From NCBI GenBank assembly GCA_964346815.1, contig CAYFWF010000018.1:1-64000 (forward strand): a stretch of DNA of 64,000 nucleotides. Direction: 5' to 3'. Each line of letters begins with the position of its first letter. The first letter of the stretch is position 1. Origin of the DNA: CAYFWF01 sp964346815 (GTDB taxonomy: Bacteria > Acidobacteriota > Aminicenantia > Aminicenantales > Aminicenantaceae). Positions 41,735 to 50,516 of the stretch are shown one piece after another. The notes beneath the pieces are model-generated. The model was not told the origin of the DNA. It saw nothing but the letters and a program-made list of their open reading frames with translations, and made no database searches. Position numbers and translations under genes: made by a program.

Positions 41735-43075
41735 ATGAAGAGATCGAAGGACTTAGCTCGATTAAAAAAAGATGCACATTCGATTTTTCTGGCTGGAGTG
41801 GAGGCGGTAAATCCGGTAAAGGCCTTGAAAAAGCATCTGAGCTTGGAAGACAACCTTTTGATGGTGAAGAATATCAGATACGATCTGAATGAATTCGAGA
41901 ACATATTTGTCGTCGGTGCTGGGAAGGCGTCTGCAGCCATGGCCCAGGCTTTGGAAGAGCTTTTAGGCGAGCGTCTTAATTCAGGCCTGATAAACACAAA
42001 ATATGGTCACGGACTGCCGCTCCGGAAGATCCAGGTGACCGAAGCTGCCCATCCGGTGCCCGATGAGGCAGGTTTCCGAGGAGCACAAAAGATTGTCAAG
42101 CTTCTCGAAAAGACCGGGGAAAAAGACCTGGTTTTCTTTTTGATTTCTGGAGGGGGATCAGCCCTTTTGCCTTATCCTGCTGAGGGGTTGAGTCTCCAGG
42201 ATAAGCAAAAGGTGACCACAGCACTGCTCGAAGTCGGGGCTAACATCCACGAAATCAATGCGCTTCGAAAGCATCTTTCATTGATCAAAGGAGGCCGGCT
42301 GGCAAGATTCGCTTTTCCTTCCACTCTCATCTCTCTGATTCTTTCCGATGTGATCGGAGATGACCTGGACAGCATTGCTTCGGGACCGACTGTACCAGAC
42401 CAGAGCACCTTCGTCGAATGCCTGCACATTTTGGATAAGTATCATATCCGGGATCGGGTTCCTCTGGCTGTTGTCGGGATCATGGAAAAAGGTGCTAGAG
42501 GAGAAATCGAGGAGAATCCCAAGCCGGGTGATCCTGTGTTCGAGCGGACCCAGAATATCATCATCGGAAGCAATATCCAGGCTGTTCAAGCAGCAGAAAA
42601 AAAGGCAGTTGATCTGGGCTACAACACTATCATCCTTTCAACATTCATCGAGGGGGAAACAAAACATGTCGCCAAGGTGCATGCAGCCGTGGCTAAGGAA
42701 ATTCTCAGCTCGGGAAACCCGATTGACAGGCCTGCATGTGTCGTTTCAGGAGGGGAAACCACCGTCACCATTCGCGGTAAAGGATTGGGGGGACGAAACC
42801 TGGAATTTGCCCTGGCAGCAGCTATAGATATTGCAGGATTGAAGGATGTCGTTGTTTTGAGCGCGGGCACCGACGGAACGGATGGTCCTACCGACGCTGC
42901 AGGTAGCATTGCCGACGGAACCACCATCGAAAGATCTGAAAAGAGGGGGATGGATGCCGAGGCTTTCCTCCGTGAAAACGATTCCTACCACTTCTTCCAA
43001 TCCCTGGGAGATTTGGTCATTACAGGACCGACTCATACCAACGTCATGGATTTGAGGCTGGTGCTGGCAGCCTGA
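41735..43075 (+). CDS. Glycerate 2-kinase, GckA/MOFRL family
   Basis: Cytoplasmic kinase of 446 aa that makes 2-phosphoglycerate from glycerate. The N-terminal DUF4147 domain has VGAGKASAAMAQALEE, EAAHPVPDEAG, FLISGGGSALL and LRKHLSLIKGGRLA. The C-terminal MOFRL domain has SGGETTV, GLGGRNLEFALA and SAGTDGTDGPTDAAG. Full length for the family. ATG 41735 has no good ribosome site. The older name hydroxypyruvate reductase for this family is usually wrong. Confidence 0.93.
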   Translation: MKRSKDLARLKKDAHSIFLAGVEAVNPVKALKKHLSLEDNLLMVKNIRYDLNEFENIFVVGAGKASAAMAQALEELLGERLNSGLINTKYGHGLPLRKIQVTEAAHPVPDEAGFRGAQKIVKLLEKTGEKDLVFFLISGGGSALLPYPAEGLSLQDKQKVTTALLEVGANIHEINALRKHLSLIKGGRLARFAFPSTLISLILSDVIGDDLDSIASGPTVPDQSTFVECLHILDKYHIRDRVPLAVVGIMEKGARGEIEENPKPGDPVFERTQNIIIGSNIQAVQAAEKKAVDLGYNTIILSTFIEGETKHVAKVHAAVAKEILSSGNPIDRPACVVSGGETTVTIRGKGLGGRNLEFALAAAIDIAGLKDVVVLSAGTDGTDGPTDAAGSIADGTTIERSEKRGMDAEAFLRENDSYHFFQSLGDLVITGPTHTNVMDLRLVLAA

Positions 43076-43160
43076 CGTTTCTCTATGGTGTTTCTATTTT
43101 TTGATCGCAGAATACCTGTTTGTTGTCACAGAAATCAGGATGTTCCGCCCGGGAGAAGCG

Positions 43161-44096
43161 TCAATCTGCCAGGGCATTCTTTCCTATGACAATCAGGCTC
43201 TTCAGGAAATCTATCCCGATGAGGATGGCCACGATGGCGACAATCCAGTTGCCTGCTTTTTGGAGGTCGAAATGGGAAAATTCGATGAAGGGTTTTTCGA
43301 TAGGATTGTTGACAACGATCCCGATAACGATCAGTTGAAGAGCGCTTTTTGACAGATTGATCCATTCTGAGGTGGTGAAAAATTTCAAGGCATAGGCGAG
43401 AACACCGATCCCTAACAAACTCAGAAGAGCTAGAGAATACCACTTGGATGCGGAAGGAGTGAGCAGCGATTCTGGGCTTTGAAAATCCAGGCTCATGATG
43501 AAGAGGGTGTGGAACTGCGAGTAGGCCCAAACGAGGAGGCCATAGCCTGCAATCATCAGTAAAAAAGGCATAATTTTTGACTTTGACTGCCGGCTGGCCG
43601 CGATCTTTTCCCAATTCACTCTGAATTTCGGCCAGGGAAGTCTGATGTCTTTGCGGCTTTGAGTGACAGAATAAAGGATGATTCCTACCAGTCCGATGTC
43701 AAATACCAGGGTCATTGGAACATAGAATAAAGATTGAAAACTGTCCATCTGAGGGATGTAAAAGAATGGGAAAACCACCATGCTCGTTCGGGATAGGAGA
43801 GCAGCAAGGGTGAGCCCAAAGTGGAAAACAAAGAGGATCGCAGTGTAGCGGAAAAGATATTTTTTAAAAGAAGGAGCTATGATCTGAACATCGTCTATAT
43901 ATTTTTCTGCGACCTGACGGGGATTTCCATACGATGCGATAACTTTTTCCAAGGCGCTTTCTTTGACTTCTCCGTATTCCTGTTCGGCTTTCTCCAATAT
44001 GTGGCTTCTGATTTCTGATAAGATCTCTTCTTTCCCTTCCCGGACAACGAGATAATGACTGATTTCTTTGAGATATTTTTCAAGTTTCTCAGACAT
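43161..44096 (-). CDS. HAAS-domain multi-pass membrane protein, PadR partner
   Basis: Protein of 311 aa. The N-terminal HAAS/DUF1700-like helical domain (residues 1-75, MSEKLEKYLKEISHYLVVRE, ILSEIRSHI) with the KVIASYGNPRQVAEKY motif is followed by about seven membrane helices. HAAS domains usually sit next to PadR regulators and are thought to sense or bind them. Here the start overlaps the PadR stop by 8 bases, giving a tight two-gene operon. The signal sensed is unknown. Confidence 0.85.
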   Translation of the reverse strand: MSEKLEKYLKEISHYLVVREGKEEILSEIRSHILEKAEQEYGEVKESALEKVIASYGNPRQVAEKYIDDVQIIAPSFKKYLFRYTAILFVFHFGLTLAALLSRTSMVVFPFFYIPQMDSFQSLFYVPMTLVFDIGLVGIILYSVTQSRKDIRLPWPKFRVNWEKIAASRQSKSKIMPFLLMIAGYGLLVWAYSQFHTLFIMSLDFQSPESLLTPSASKWYSLALLSLLGIGVLAYALKFFTTSEWINLSKSALQLIVIGIVVNNPIEKPFIEFSHFDLQKAGNWIVAIVAILIGIDFLKSLIVIGKNALAD

Positions 44097-44427
44097 TTTT
44101 AAACTCCTTCAAAAGATGATTCAAGATTTCAATTTGTTTTTGCCAGATTTTCAGCAACTCGGAACGAACGTTGCGCCCTTGCTCAGTGATGATATAGAAT
44201 TTGCGGGGCCTGTCCTCAGTGACGTCCCATTTGCTTTTGACCAGGTCTTTATTCTCCAGTCTTCTCAGCAGAGGATACAGAGTGTTTTCTTCGAGAATGA
44301 AACCTTTCTTTTCGAGCTGCTTGACCATGGAATACCCGTACATGTCCTTTTCCAGGAGAACGAGGACCAGAACCTGGAGAAAGCCTCGATTCATTTCGGT
44401 TTCGAATGAACTGATATCCGTTTCCAT
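44089..44427 (-). CDS. PadR-family transcriptional repressor
   Basis: Winged-helix protein of 112 aa. FLQVLVLVLLEKDMYGYSMV, then FILEENTLYPLLRRLENKDL, is the classic PadR core (GY and LYP.L.RLE). A C-terminal dimer helix follows. The ATG at 44427 has AGGAGGT upstream; an earlier in-frame start at 44451 does not. It probably represses its own operon through the palindrome that overlaps the -10 at 44488-44501. Confidence 0.92.
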   Translation of the reverse strand: METDISSFETEMNRGFLQVLVLVLLEKDMYGYSMVKQLEKKGFILEENTLYPLLRRLENKDLVKSKWDVTEDRPRKFYIITEQGRNVRSELLKIWQKQIEILNHLLKEFKNV

Positions 44428-44487
44428 TCCTTGTACCTCCTGAATATTCAAACGCTTTATACTGTTTTATAAACTATAGTGTATATG

Positions 44488-44518
44488 ATACTATATAGTA
44501 TAATAAACAGGTTGTCAA
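44488..44518 (-). promoter_or_regulatory. PadR operon promoter with palindromic operator
   Basis: On the minus strand, TTGACA (44513-44518), a 17-bp spacer and TATAGT (44490-44495). The perfect 14-bp palindrome ATACTATATAGTAT (44488-44501) covers the -10, and related ACTATAG/TATATGATA words lie next to it. This is an ideal place for repressor binding. Confidence 0.7.
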
Positions 44519-44632
44519 GTCTTTTTTTGTGCTTTGACTGCAGAACGTATCTCCTTCATTTATCTTGACTTTTTACAGGCATGCGGTTATTTTGATTCAA
44601 ATTAGCAGAGCGCTGAAATATCGGACCTTAAA

Positions 44633-46990
44633 ATGGCTAAAGAAGCTGTGTTAGAAAGCGGAACGGAAGCAGGCAAAAAGCCTGTCACAGAACTCGCCCG
44701 AGACATGGGACTGATGCATGTCACCATGATTGGTGTCGGGGCCATGATCGGTGCGGGGATATTCGTGCTCACCGGATTGGCAGCAGGTGTATCTGGCCCG
44801 GCTTTGCTCCTCGTTTTTGCCTTTAATGGAGTGGTTACAGGATTGACAGCTATGTCCTATGCCGAGCTTGGCTCCTGCTTTCCTGAAGCTGGAGGCGGGT
44901 ACCTGTGGGTCAAAGAGGCTCTCCCCCAGCCTAACGGATTTCTCTCCGGCTGGATAAGCTGGTTTGCCCATGCCGTGGCCTGCAGTTTGTATGCTGTGGC
45001 CTTCGGGACTTTTGCTGTGGATCTCCTTCATCTTTCTGGAGTAGACTTCAACAAACTTTTATCCTTCTTATCCTCATCCGAACCATATGTCCTTGCTGCC
45101 AAACTCATCTCGGTTATAGCGACTCTTTTGTTTGTCTATATCAACTACCGCGGGGCCAAAGAGACTGGACAGGCCGAGACATTGGTCACAATTCTCAAGA
45201 TCGTAGTGATCGCACTCTTTATCGGATTTGGCCTCTTCGCTATGTTTTCCGGAAAGACACCAGAGCCTTGGCCCGAACATTTCCGGGGATTTTTCCAAAA
45301 GGGTCCGATGGGTATCATCATAGCCATGGGTTTGACCTTCATAGCCTTCGAAGGATATGAGATCATTGCCCAGTGCGGGGAAGAGGTCAAGAATCCCAAA
45401 AAGAATATTCCCCTCTCGATTTTTCTCTCCCTTTTGATCGTTGTGCCTGTTTATGTCCTTGTCGCTTTTGTGGCGCTGGGTGCTGCAGCTCCGGAAGGAG
45501 ATATGCCGACCTGGCAGTACCTGGGCGAAAAAGGAGAGTTGGCCATGATCGAAGCAGCCGAGCATTTCATGCTGGGCAAACTGGGAAGAATTATTTTCTT
45601 GATAGGAGGCCTGTTCTCCACCATGTCGGCATTGAATGCCACTGTCTACTCCTCCTCCAGGGTCAGCTTTGCTATGGGTCGCGACCACAATCTGCCTTCA
45701 ATTTTCAGTAGAGTCCATCATAAGAAAAGAACCCCTCATATGGCAGTTTTCATCTCCGGTCTCATGATCATTCTGATGGCGCTATCCCTTCCGATCGAAG
45801 ATATAGCTTCCGCAACGGACGCCATGTTCCTTTTCCTTTTCATCTTCGTGAACCTGGCTGTAATCAATTTACGGAAAAACCGTCCGGATTTGGATAGAGG
45901 CTTCAAGGTTCCCTTTGTTCCTCATATTCCTGTTGTTGCGACCTTTTTAAATCTTTTTCTGGCCGTATTCCTGTTCTTTTACAGACCCCTGGGTGTTTGG
46001 GTGTGTATAGGATATCTGCTCTTCGGTATCGGATTTTACTATCTTTATTCCCGAAGAAAAGAGTTTGTTGCCAAGGCGGTTCCTGTTGTCCATACCGAAC
46101 AGCCTGTTCTCACACCCAGTCCGTGCGATTTTCACATCCTGGTGCCGGTTGCCAACGAGAAGACAGTCGAACAGCTGCTGCGATTTGCTGTGAGGATGGC
46201 CAAGGCTTATACGGCCGATATAACGGCCTTGAATGTCATTCAAGTCCCTCCTCAGCTCCCTCCGAGCGAGGGCCGGAAATATGTCGATTCTGCCCGCTCT
46301 CTGCTGGGGAAAGCCATAGATGTTGCCGAGCAGGACGATATCCCCGTTTATTCTCTGGTGAAATTGACCCACAATATTCCCAAAGCCATCATCGAGACCT
46401 GCGAGGAAAGAAAAATAGATCTGATGGTTCTCGGATGGGAGGGAGAAAGACCCGCCCATAACAGGGTGTTCGGAACAATCACAGACGAGATCATCCTGAA
46501 CACAGTCTGCGATATTGCCTTGGTCTGTCGCTCGCCCGCTGGCAGAGACATCAACAGGATTCTGATACCTGTGAGCAGCATTAAATACGCCGTTCTTTCG
46601 CTCAAAATCGCAGAGGCCATATTGAAGCAGAACAAAACGCCGATCGTCCTTTTTCATGCTACATACCGGGATGATGTGAAAGCTGTCGAGCAGAAATATC
46701 GCGAGGAGCTGCAAAAATTAAAAGAAGAAATCGATCCCGGCAGGTACAAGATCGTGATCAAAAAAACGCAGCGTGTTCCGGATGCTGTGCTCTCCGAAAC
46801 CCAGCACCATGATTTGATCATCATGGGAGCTCCAGAGGAAGGATTGGTGCGGCGGGCACTCTTCGGCGACCTGCCCGTGCAGGTCGCTCGACAGACAGAT
46901 GTCCCCATCATCCTGACCAAAAGGTACACCGGACATGTCAAATCCTGGTTCCAGAAATTCTTTGGCTCCCGCAAGACTATGCTGGATTAG
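44633..46990 (+). CDS. APC-superfamily amino acid permease fused to two UspA domains
   Basis: Protein of 785 aa. The N-terminal permease (about 12 membrane helices, residues 25-470) has the APC helix-1 motif GVGAMIGAGIFVLTGLAAG and AYAELG-like AMSYAELGSCFPEAGGGY. The C-terminal cytoplasmic part has two UspA-like repeats (about 500-640 and 645-775). The second has VLSETQHHDLIIMGAPEEG, and the first has KIDLMVLGWEGE. In similar archaeal and bacterial proteins the USP part is thought to bind nucleotide and gate transport. The substrate, an amino acid or other cationic metabolite, is not clear. Divergent from PadR. Confidence 0.9.
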   Translation: MAKEAVLESGTEAGKKPVTELARDMGLMHVTMIGVGAMIGAGIFVLTGLAAGVSGPALLLVFAFNGVVTGLTAMSYAELGSCFPEAGGGYLWVKEALPQPNGFLSGWISWFAHAVACSLYAVAFGTFAVDLLHLSGVDFNKLLSFLSSSEPYVLAAKLISVIATLLFVYINYRGAKETGQAETLVTILKIVVIALFIGFGLFAMFSGKTPEPWPEHFRGFFQKGPMGIIIAMGLTFIAFEGYEIIAQCGEEVKNPKKNIPLSIFLSLLIVVPVYVLVAFVALGAAAPEGDMPTWQYLGEKGELAMIEAAEHFMLGKLGRIIFLIGGLFSTMSALNATVYSSSRVSFAMGRDHNLPSIFSRVHHKKRTPHMAVFISGLMIILMALSLPIEDIASATDAMFLFLFIFVNLAVINLRKNRPDLDRGFKVPFVPHIPVVATFLNLFLAVFLFFYRPLGVWVCIGYLLFGIGFYYLYSRRKEFVAKAVPVVHTEQPVLTPSPCDFHILVPVANEKTVEQLLRFAVRMAKAYTADITALNVIQVPPQLPPSEGRKYVDSARSLLGKAIDVAEQDDIPVYSLVKLTHNIPKAIIETCEERKIDLMVLGWEGERPAHNRVFGTITDEIILNTVCDIALVCRSPAGRDINRILIPVSSIKYAVLSLKIAEAILKQNKTPIVLFHATYRDDVKAVEQKYREELQKLKEEIDPGRYKIVIKKTQRVPDAVLSETQHHDLIIMGAPEEGLVRRALFGDLPVQVARQTDVPIILTKRYTGHVKSWFQKFFGSRKTMLD

Positions 46991-47002
46991 GGATTTTCAT
47001 CC

Positions 47003-48397
47003 ATGAAAATGAATCGCCGCAATTTCTTAAAAACGACAGGTTGCGCAGCATGGGCCGTCTTCAGTTCCCGGCCCCTTTTTATCAACATGGATTCCTTTTG
47101 CTGCGGTCATGCCGAAGAAACGGATATCGGCTACGGGCCTTTAATCCAAGATCCAGAGCGAATTATGGACCTTCCAGAGGGTTTCAGTTACAAGATCATA
47201 TCTCGGGCAGGAGAAAAGATGGCCGATGGATTTTACGCCCCTGCACGTCCTGACGGCATGGGTACTGTTCCTGGCCCTAACAGCTTGGCAATCATCCTGC
47301 GCAATCACGAAATCTTCTCCGAAATGTCTCCTTTGAGCGGTCCATTTGGAAACAGGAATCAGCTGCTTCGTCGATTGAACAGAAAAGAGGTCTATGATAG
47401 AGGGAGACAGAACGATCCCCCCCTTGGAGCAGTGACAACCCTTGTATATGACACAGATTCTCAGGAACTCAAACATCAGTTTCTCAGCTTAGCAGGAACT
47501 CTTGTGAATTGTTCGGGTGGTGTGACGCCGTGGAATTCCTGGCTTTCCTGTGAGGAAGTATTTCAGAACGCAGGCTTGAGATTCGCCAAAGATCATGGTT
47601 ATGTTTTCGAGATACCAGCATCCGTGGAGCCGAAGGTTACAGAACCAGTTCCTCTCAAAGCTATGGGTCGTTTTGTCCATGAGTCTGCCGCTGTCGATCC
47701 CCGGACAAACATCATCTATCAGACTGAAGACAGGACGGATAGTCTTGTCTATCGCTTCCTTCCTAAAAGTCCCGGTCGTTTGAAAGAGGGGGGATGGCTC
47801 CAGTGCTTGAGTGTGGCTTCCGAACCACGTTTCGATACACGGAATTGGGACGGACAGAAGGTGAAACCTGGAGAGTCGTTTCAGGTGAAGTGGATTGGTC
47901 TGGAAGATGTGGACTCGAAAAAAGACGACCTGCGTATCAGAGGATACGAGAAAGGAGCCGCCTTGTTTGCCAACGGAGAGGGGATGGTATGGAGTGACGG
48001 GACAGTGTATTTTGACTGCACCAACGGAGGTCGGATCAAAGCGGGACAAATCTGGAGATATACTCCCAGTCCGTTCGAAGGGACTGAGCGGGAGAAGGAA
48101 TCGCCGGGTCGCCTGATGCTTTTGGCAGAGCCAAACGATAGATCGATTATCGAGCATCCTGACCAGATGACCGTGACTCCTAGGGGGGATCTCTTGATCT
48201 GTGAAGATGGTTATGGGGAGCAGTTTGTGGTGGGACTTACATCCCACGGAAAGTTATACAAGCTTGCGCGCAATGCTAGGGACGAATCTGAGCTTGCAGG
48301 GGTGTGTTTCTCTCCTGACCGCAGCACGATGTTTGTTAACAACATGGAAGCAGGAATGACCTTTGCTGTTACAGGTCCGTGGAAAGTGAAAAACTGA
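47003..48397 (+). CDS. Tat-exported PhoX/DUF839-like phosphatase
   Basis: Protein of 464 aa. The Tat signal is NRRNFLKTTGCAAWAVFSS at residues 4-22. The propeller-type DUF839 domain has LPEGFSYKIISRAGEKMADG, LRNHE, NCSGGVTPWNSWLSCEE, GRFVHESAAVDP and a late FFDCTNGG-like YFDCTNGGRIKAGQIWRYTP. These match PhoX alkaline phosphatases, which use calcium and iron and work in the periplasm. It starts 12 bp after the permease stop, so the two may be co-transcribed. Confidence 0.88.
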   Translation: MKMNRRNFLKTTGCAAWAVFSSRPLFINMDSFCCGHAEETDIGYGPLIQDPERIMDLPEGFSYKIISRAGEKMADGFYAPARPDGMGTVPGPNSLAIILRNHEIFSEMSPLSGPFGNRNQLLRRLNRKEVYDRGRQNDPPLGAVTTLVYDTDSQELKHQFLSLAGTLVNCSGGVTPWNSWLSCEEVFQNAGLRFAKDHGYVFEIPASVEPKVTEPVPLKAMGRFVHESAAVDPRTNIIYQTEDRTDSLVYRFLPKSPGRLKEGGWLQCLSVASEPRFDTRNWDGQKVKPGESFQVKWIGLEDVDSKKDDLRIRGYEKGAALFANGEGMVWSDGTVYFDCTNGGRIKAGQIWRYTPSPFEGTEREKESPGRLMLLAEPNDRSIIEHPDQMTVTPRGDLLICEDGYGEQFVVGLTSHGKLYKLARNARDESELAGVCFSPDRSTMFVNNMEAGMTFAVTGPWKVKN

Positions 48398-48403
48398 GAA
48401 AAA

Positions 48404-48431
48404 GGGGAGCCAGGAGCTCATCTGGCTCCCC
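48404..48431 (+). terminator. Strong hairpin after the PhoX-like gene
   Basis: GGGGAGCCAG (48404-48413) pairs perfectly with CTGGCTCCCC (48422-48431) around an 8-base loop, 6 bases after the stop codon. There is no long T run, so it may act with Rho or as an mRNA 3' stabiliser. Confidence 0.6.
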
Positions 48432-48504
48432 TGAATGAGTGATCACTCCTAAGGTTTGTGCCGGTCCATGGTCACTCATCCATTGCAGGGCATCGTTCAA
48501 GAAA

Positions 48505-49926
48505 TTACTTTTCTTTTTTCTTTGCTTTCTCTTTCGCCCACATTTCTTTTATCTGCATCAGCTTCTCTTTGATGAGTTTCTTCTTTTCAGGATCATCGGT
48601 TTTTTCATACATTTCCTTGAGCTTTGCCGCTTCCTTCTCGTAGTCGATGGCGGTTGAAGATTTGACCAGTCCCTTTTTCTTCATCTCCTGCAATTGTGCC
48701 AGCTTTGCTTTCAGCTTTTTTGTTTCTTCAGGATCATCTGTATTAGCAAGTTTAGTCTTTATTTTTTTGGTCGTTTCAATATACTGTTCCTCGGTAATGG
48801 TGCCGGGATTGTGTTCGACCAATCCTTCTTTCTGTTTCAACAGTTGAATCTCCAGCAATTTCTCTTTGATCAATTTTTTCTTCTCTGGATCCTCTGTTTT
48901 TTCGTATTCTTTTTTGAGCTGCTGTTCCTTCAGCATGATTTCCTGGAGCTTGTGTTCCTTTTCTTTTTTCTTCTTGTCATCCGAGGCTTTTTGATCTTCT
49001 GTAGCTGCAGATCCGTTCGGTCCATCCAGAGCAGGCTGGACATTTTCGGCAGTCATTTTGGCTTGAGATGTGGGACTTGCCGGTTTCGGATTGGCAAAGG
49101 CCAGAACGAGAAAGCAGATCACAGGAATCGTGAGCAGAAATTTGGATTTTGCCCAAGTCTTGGATTTGCCTTTTGTCATCATGGTTATCCTCCTTTTGAT
49201 GAGTGAGTGATTGAAGTTGTTCACGAATTCGAACAGCTTCAATCCCACATGCTGCTCGAAGATGAGCAGTTGATACTTGGCTCTGCTGCAGCCCTGCGCG
49301 ATGACATGGTTATCCGCCAAGTACTCATGGGTTTCTTTGAGTGACGTTTTGTACGGCCGTACAAAAGGATTAAACCATTCGACGATGGTCAGCAGTTCTA
49401 TGACGATGAGATCTAAGGTGTGGTACTGATTTATGTGAACCAGTTCATGATCTATGATTCTGAGAAGATCACGCTGGGATACATTGGATTTGTTCAAAAA
49501 GAAAAAATTGAAAAAGGAGAACGGCGCACTATCCTCATTTATGAAGACGAGATTAATCCTCCCATACCGTTGGTATCCATTTTTTTTGATCAGCAAAAAT
49601 AGCCGGGTGATTTTGTAGGCGAATCGGGCGAGGAAAAATCCCACTCCCGCAAGATAGATCACCCAGAGCATGTCCATAAGACCAAAGGAATTTGTCTGGA
49701 TACCGGAGACCGGAGTAAAAAAGTGCTGCTGTTCCATGGAAGGAGCAGTTCTGAGAGGCGATGGAAGGTTGACGAGGGGAATGAGAAAGGAGAGAGGAAT
49801 AGAGAGCATCAGAAAAAAGCGATTGGTGGCAAAAAATGTTTCCTTCCGTAGAAATGTCCAGTAGACAAGATAGAAAAGACCCAAACAAACACCTGACTCG
49901 ACCATATAGAAGAGGAAATTATTCAT
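48505..49926 (-). CDS. BlaR1/MecR1-like M56 membrane peptidase with repeat tail
   Basis: Protein of 473 aa. There are three N-terminal membrane helices. The zinc site is DHELVHINQYHTLD (H160, E161, H164), followed by the HExxH-linked EYLADNHVI segment and a fourth helix at about 264-279. In BlaR1 a penicillin-binding sensor follows. Here the tail (about 285-473) is instead Lys/Glu-rich with three copies of a DPE..KKL..KL repeat (DPE at about 346, 398 and 445). The start overlaps the BlaI-like repressor stop by 8 bases. It probably cleaves or releases the repressor in response to an envelope signal. Confidence 0.88.
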   Translation of the reverse strand: MNNFLFYMVESGVCLGLFYLVYWTFLRKETFFATNRFFLMLSIPLSFLIPLVNLPSPLRTAPSMEQQHFFTPVSGIQTNSFGLMDMLWVIYLAGVGFFLARFAYKITRLFLLIKKNGYQRYGRINLVFINEDSAPFSFFNFFFLNKSNVSQRDLLRIIDHELVHINQYHTLDLIVIELLTIVEWFNPFVRPYKTSLKETHEYLADNHVIAQGCSRAKYQLLIFEQHVGLKLFEFVNNFNHSLIKRRITMMTKGKSKTWAKSKFLLTIPVICFLVLAFANPKPASPTSQAKMTAENVQPALDGPNGSAATEDQKASDDKKKKEKEHKLQEIMLKEQQLKKEYEKTEDPEKKKLIKEKLLEIQLLKQKEGLVEHNPGTITEEQYIETTKKIKTKLANTDDPEETKKLKAKLAQLQEMKKKGLVKSSTAIDYEKEAAKLKEMYEKTDDPEKKKLIKEKLMQIKEMWAKEKAKKKEK

Positions 49927-50305
49927 TTTCGTCCCTCTTTTGTTTTTGGATTTCCCGGTTGATCATCTTCCGGATTTCTTCCAGTTCTTCGATGCTCATG
50001 TCTTTATCTTTGGCAAAAAAGGAGACCATCTCTTTAAAAGAATCGCTGAAATAGTCTCTCATGATGCTCTTCAGGTAAGCCTTGGTGTAATCTTCCTTAC
50101 GGATAGTCGGGAAATATTCATAGGTGTTGCCGTAAGCATTGTGGGAAATGAATCCTTTTTTTTCCAGAATCCGGACGATGGTGGATACCGTGTTATAGGC
50201 GGGTTTCGGATCGGGAAGATGCTCGATGATGTCTCTTACAAAACCCTTTTCCAAGTCCCAGAGTATTTGCATGATTTGTTCTTCGGCTTTTGTTAATCGT
50301 TTCAT
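49919..50305 (-). CDS. BlaI/MecI-family repressor
   Basis: Winged-helix repressor of 128 aa. MKRLTKAEEQIMQILWDLEK, PAYNTVSTIVRILEKKGFI (the DNA-reading helix) and a C-terminal dimerisation and cleavage part are present. The start was taken at 50305, where the family normally begins; a start at 50323 would overlap the -10. It forms a coupled pair with the M56 peptidase. It probably represses the promoter at 50315-50343, which carries an inverted repeat in its spacer. Confidence 0.92.
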   Translation of the reverse strand: MKRLTKAEEQIMQILWDLEKGFVRDIIEHLPDPKPAYNTVSTIVRILEKKGFISHNAYGNTYEYFPTIRKEDYTKAYLKSIMRDYFSDSFKEMVSFFAKDKDMSIEELEEIRKMINREIQKQKRDENE

Positions 50306-50314
50306 GGTATCTCT

Positions 50315-50343
50315 AATATACAACTAATCCTTTAGTTTGTCAA
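50315..50343 (-). promoter_or_regulatory. BlaI operon promoter with operator in the spacer
   Basis: On the minus strand, TTGACA (50338-50343), a 17-bp spacer and TATATT (50315-50320). The inverted repeat AACTAA-N4-TTAGTT (50322-50337) fills the spacer between -35 and -10, a typical repressor site. Confidence 0.7.
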
Positions 50344-50516
50344 CTAAATAAATAGTTTTTTTTCGCAGTCTTGTCATTTTTCTTTCTTTACTTATGCTGA
50401 TTGTATACACATCTATATACGTAGAAGAACTGGAACTGGTTGCAGGATAGATAAAGGCTCGATTTTTTCGATGTTTTAAAAAGTCGAACGAGAAATTCAA
50501 TTTGACAGGAAAAGGC

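Noticed and set aside
43101..43352. 83-codon plus-strand frame
   Set aside because: Mostly antisense to the HAAS-domain gene and without supporting features.
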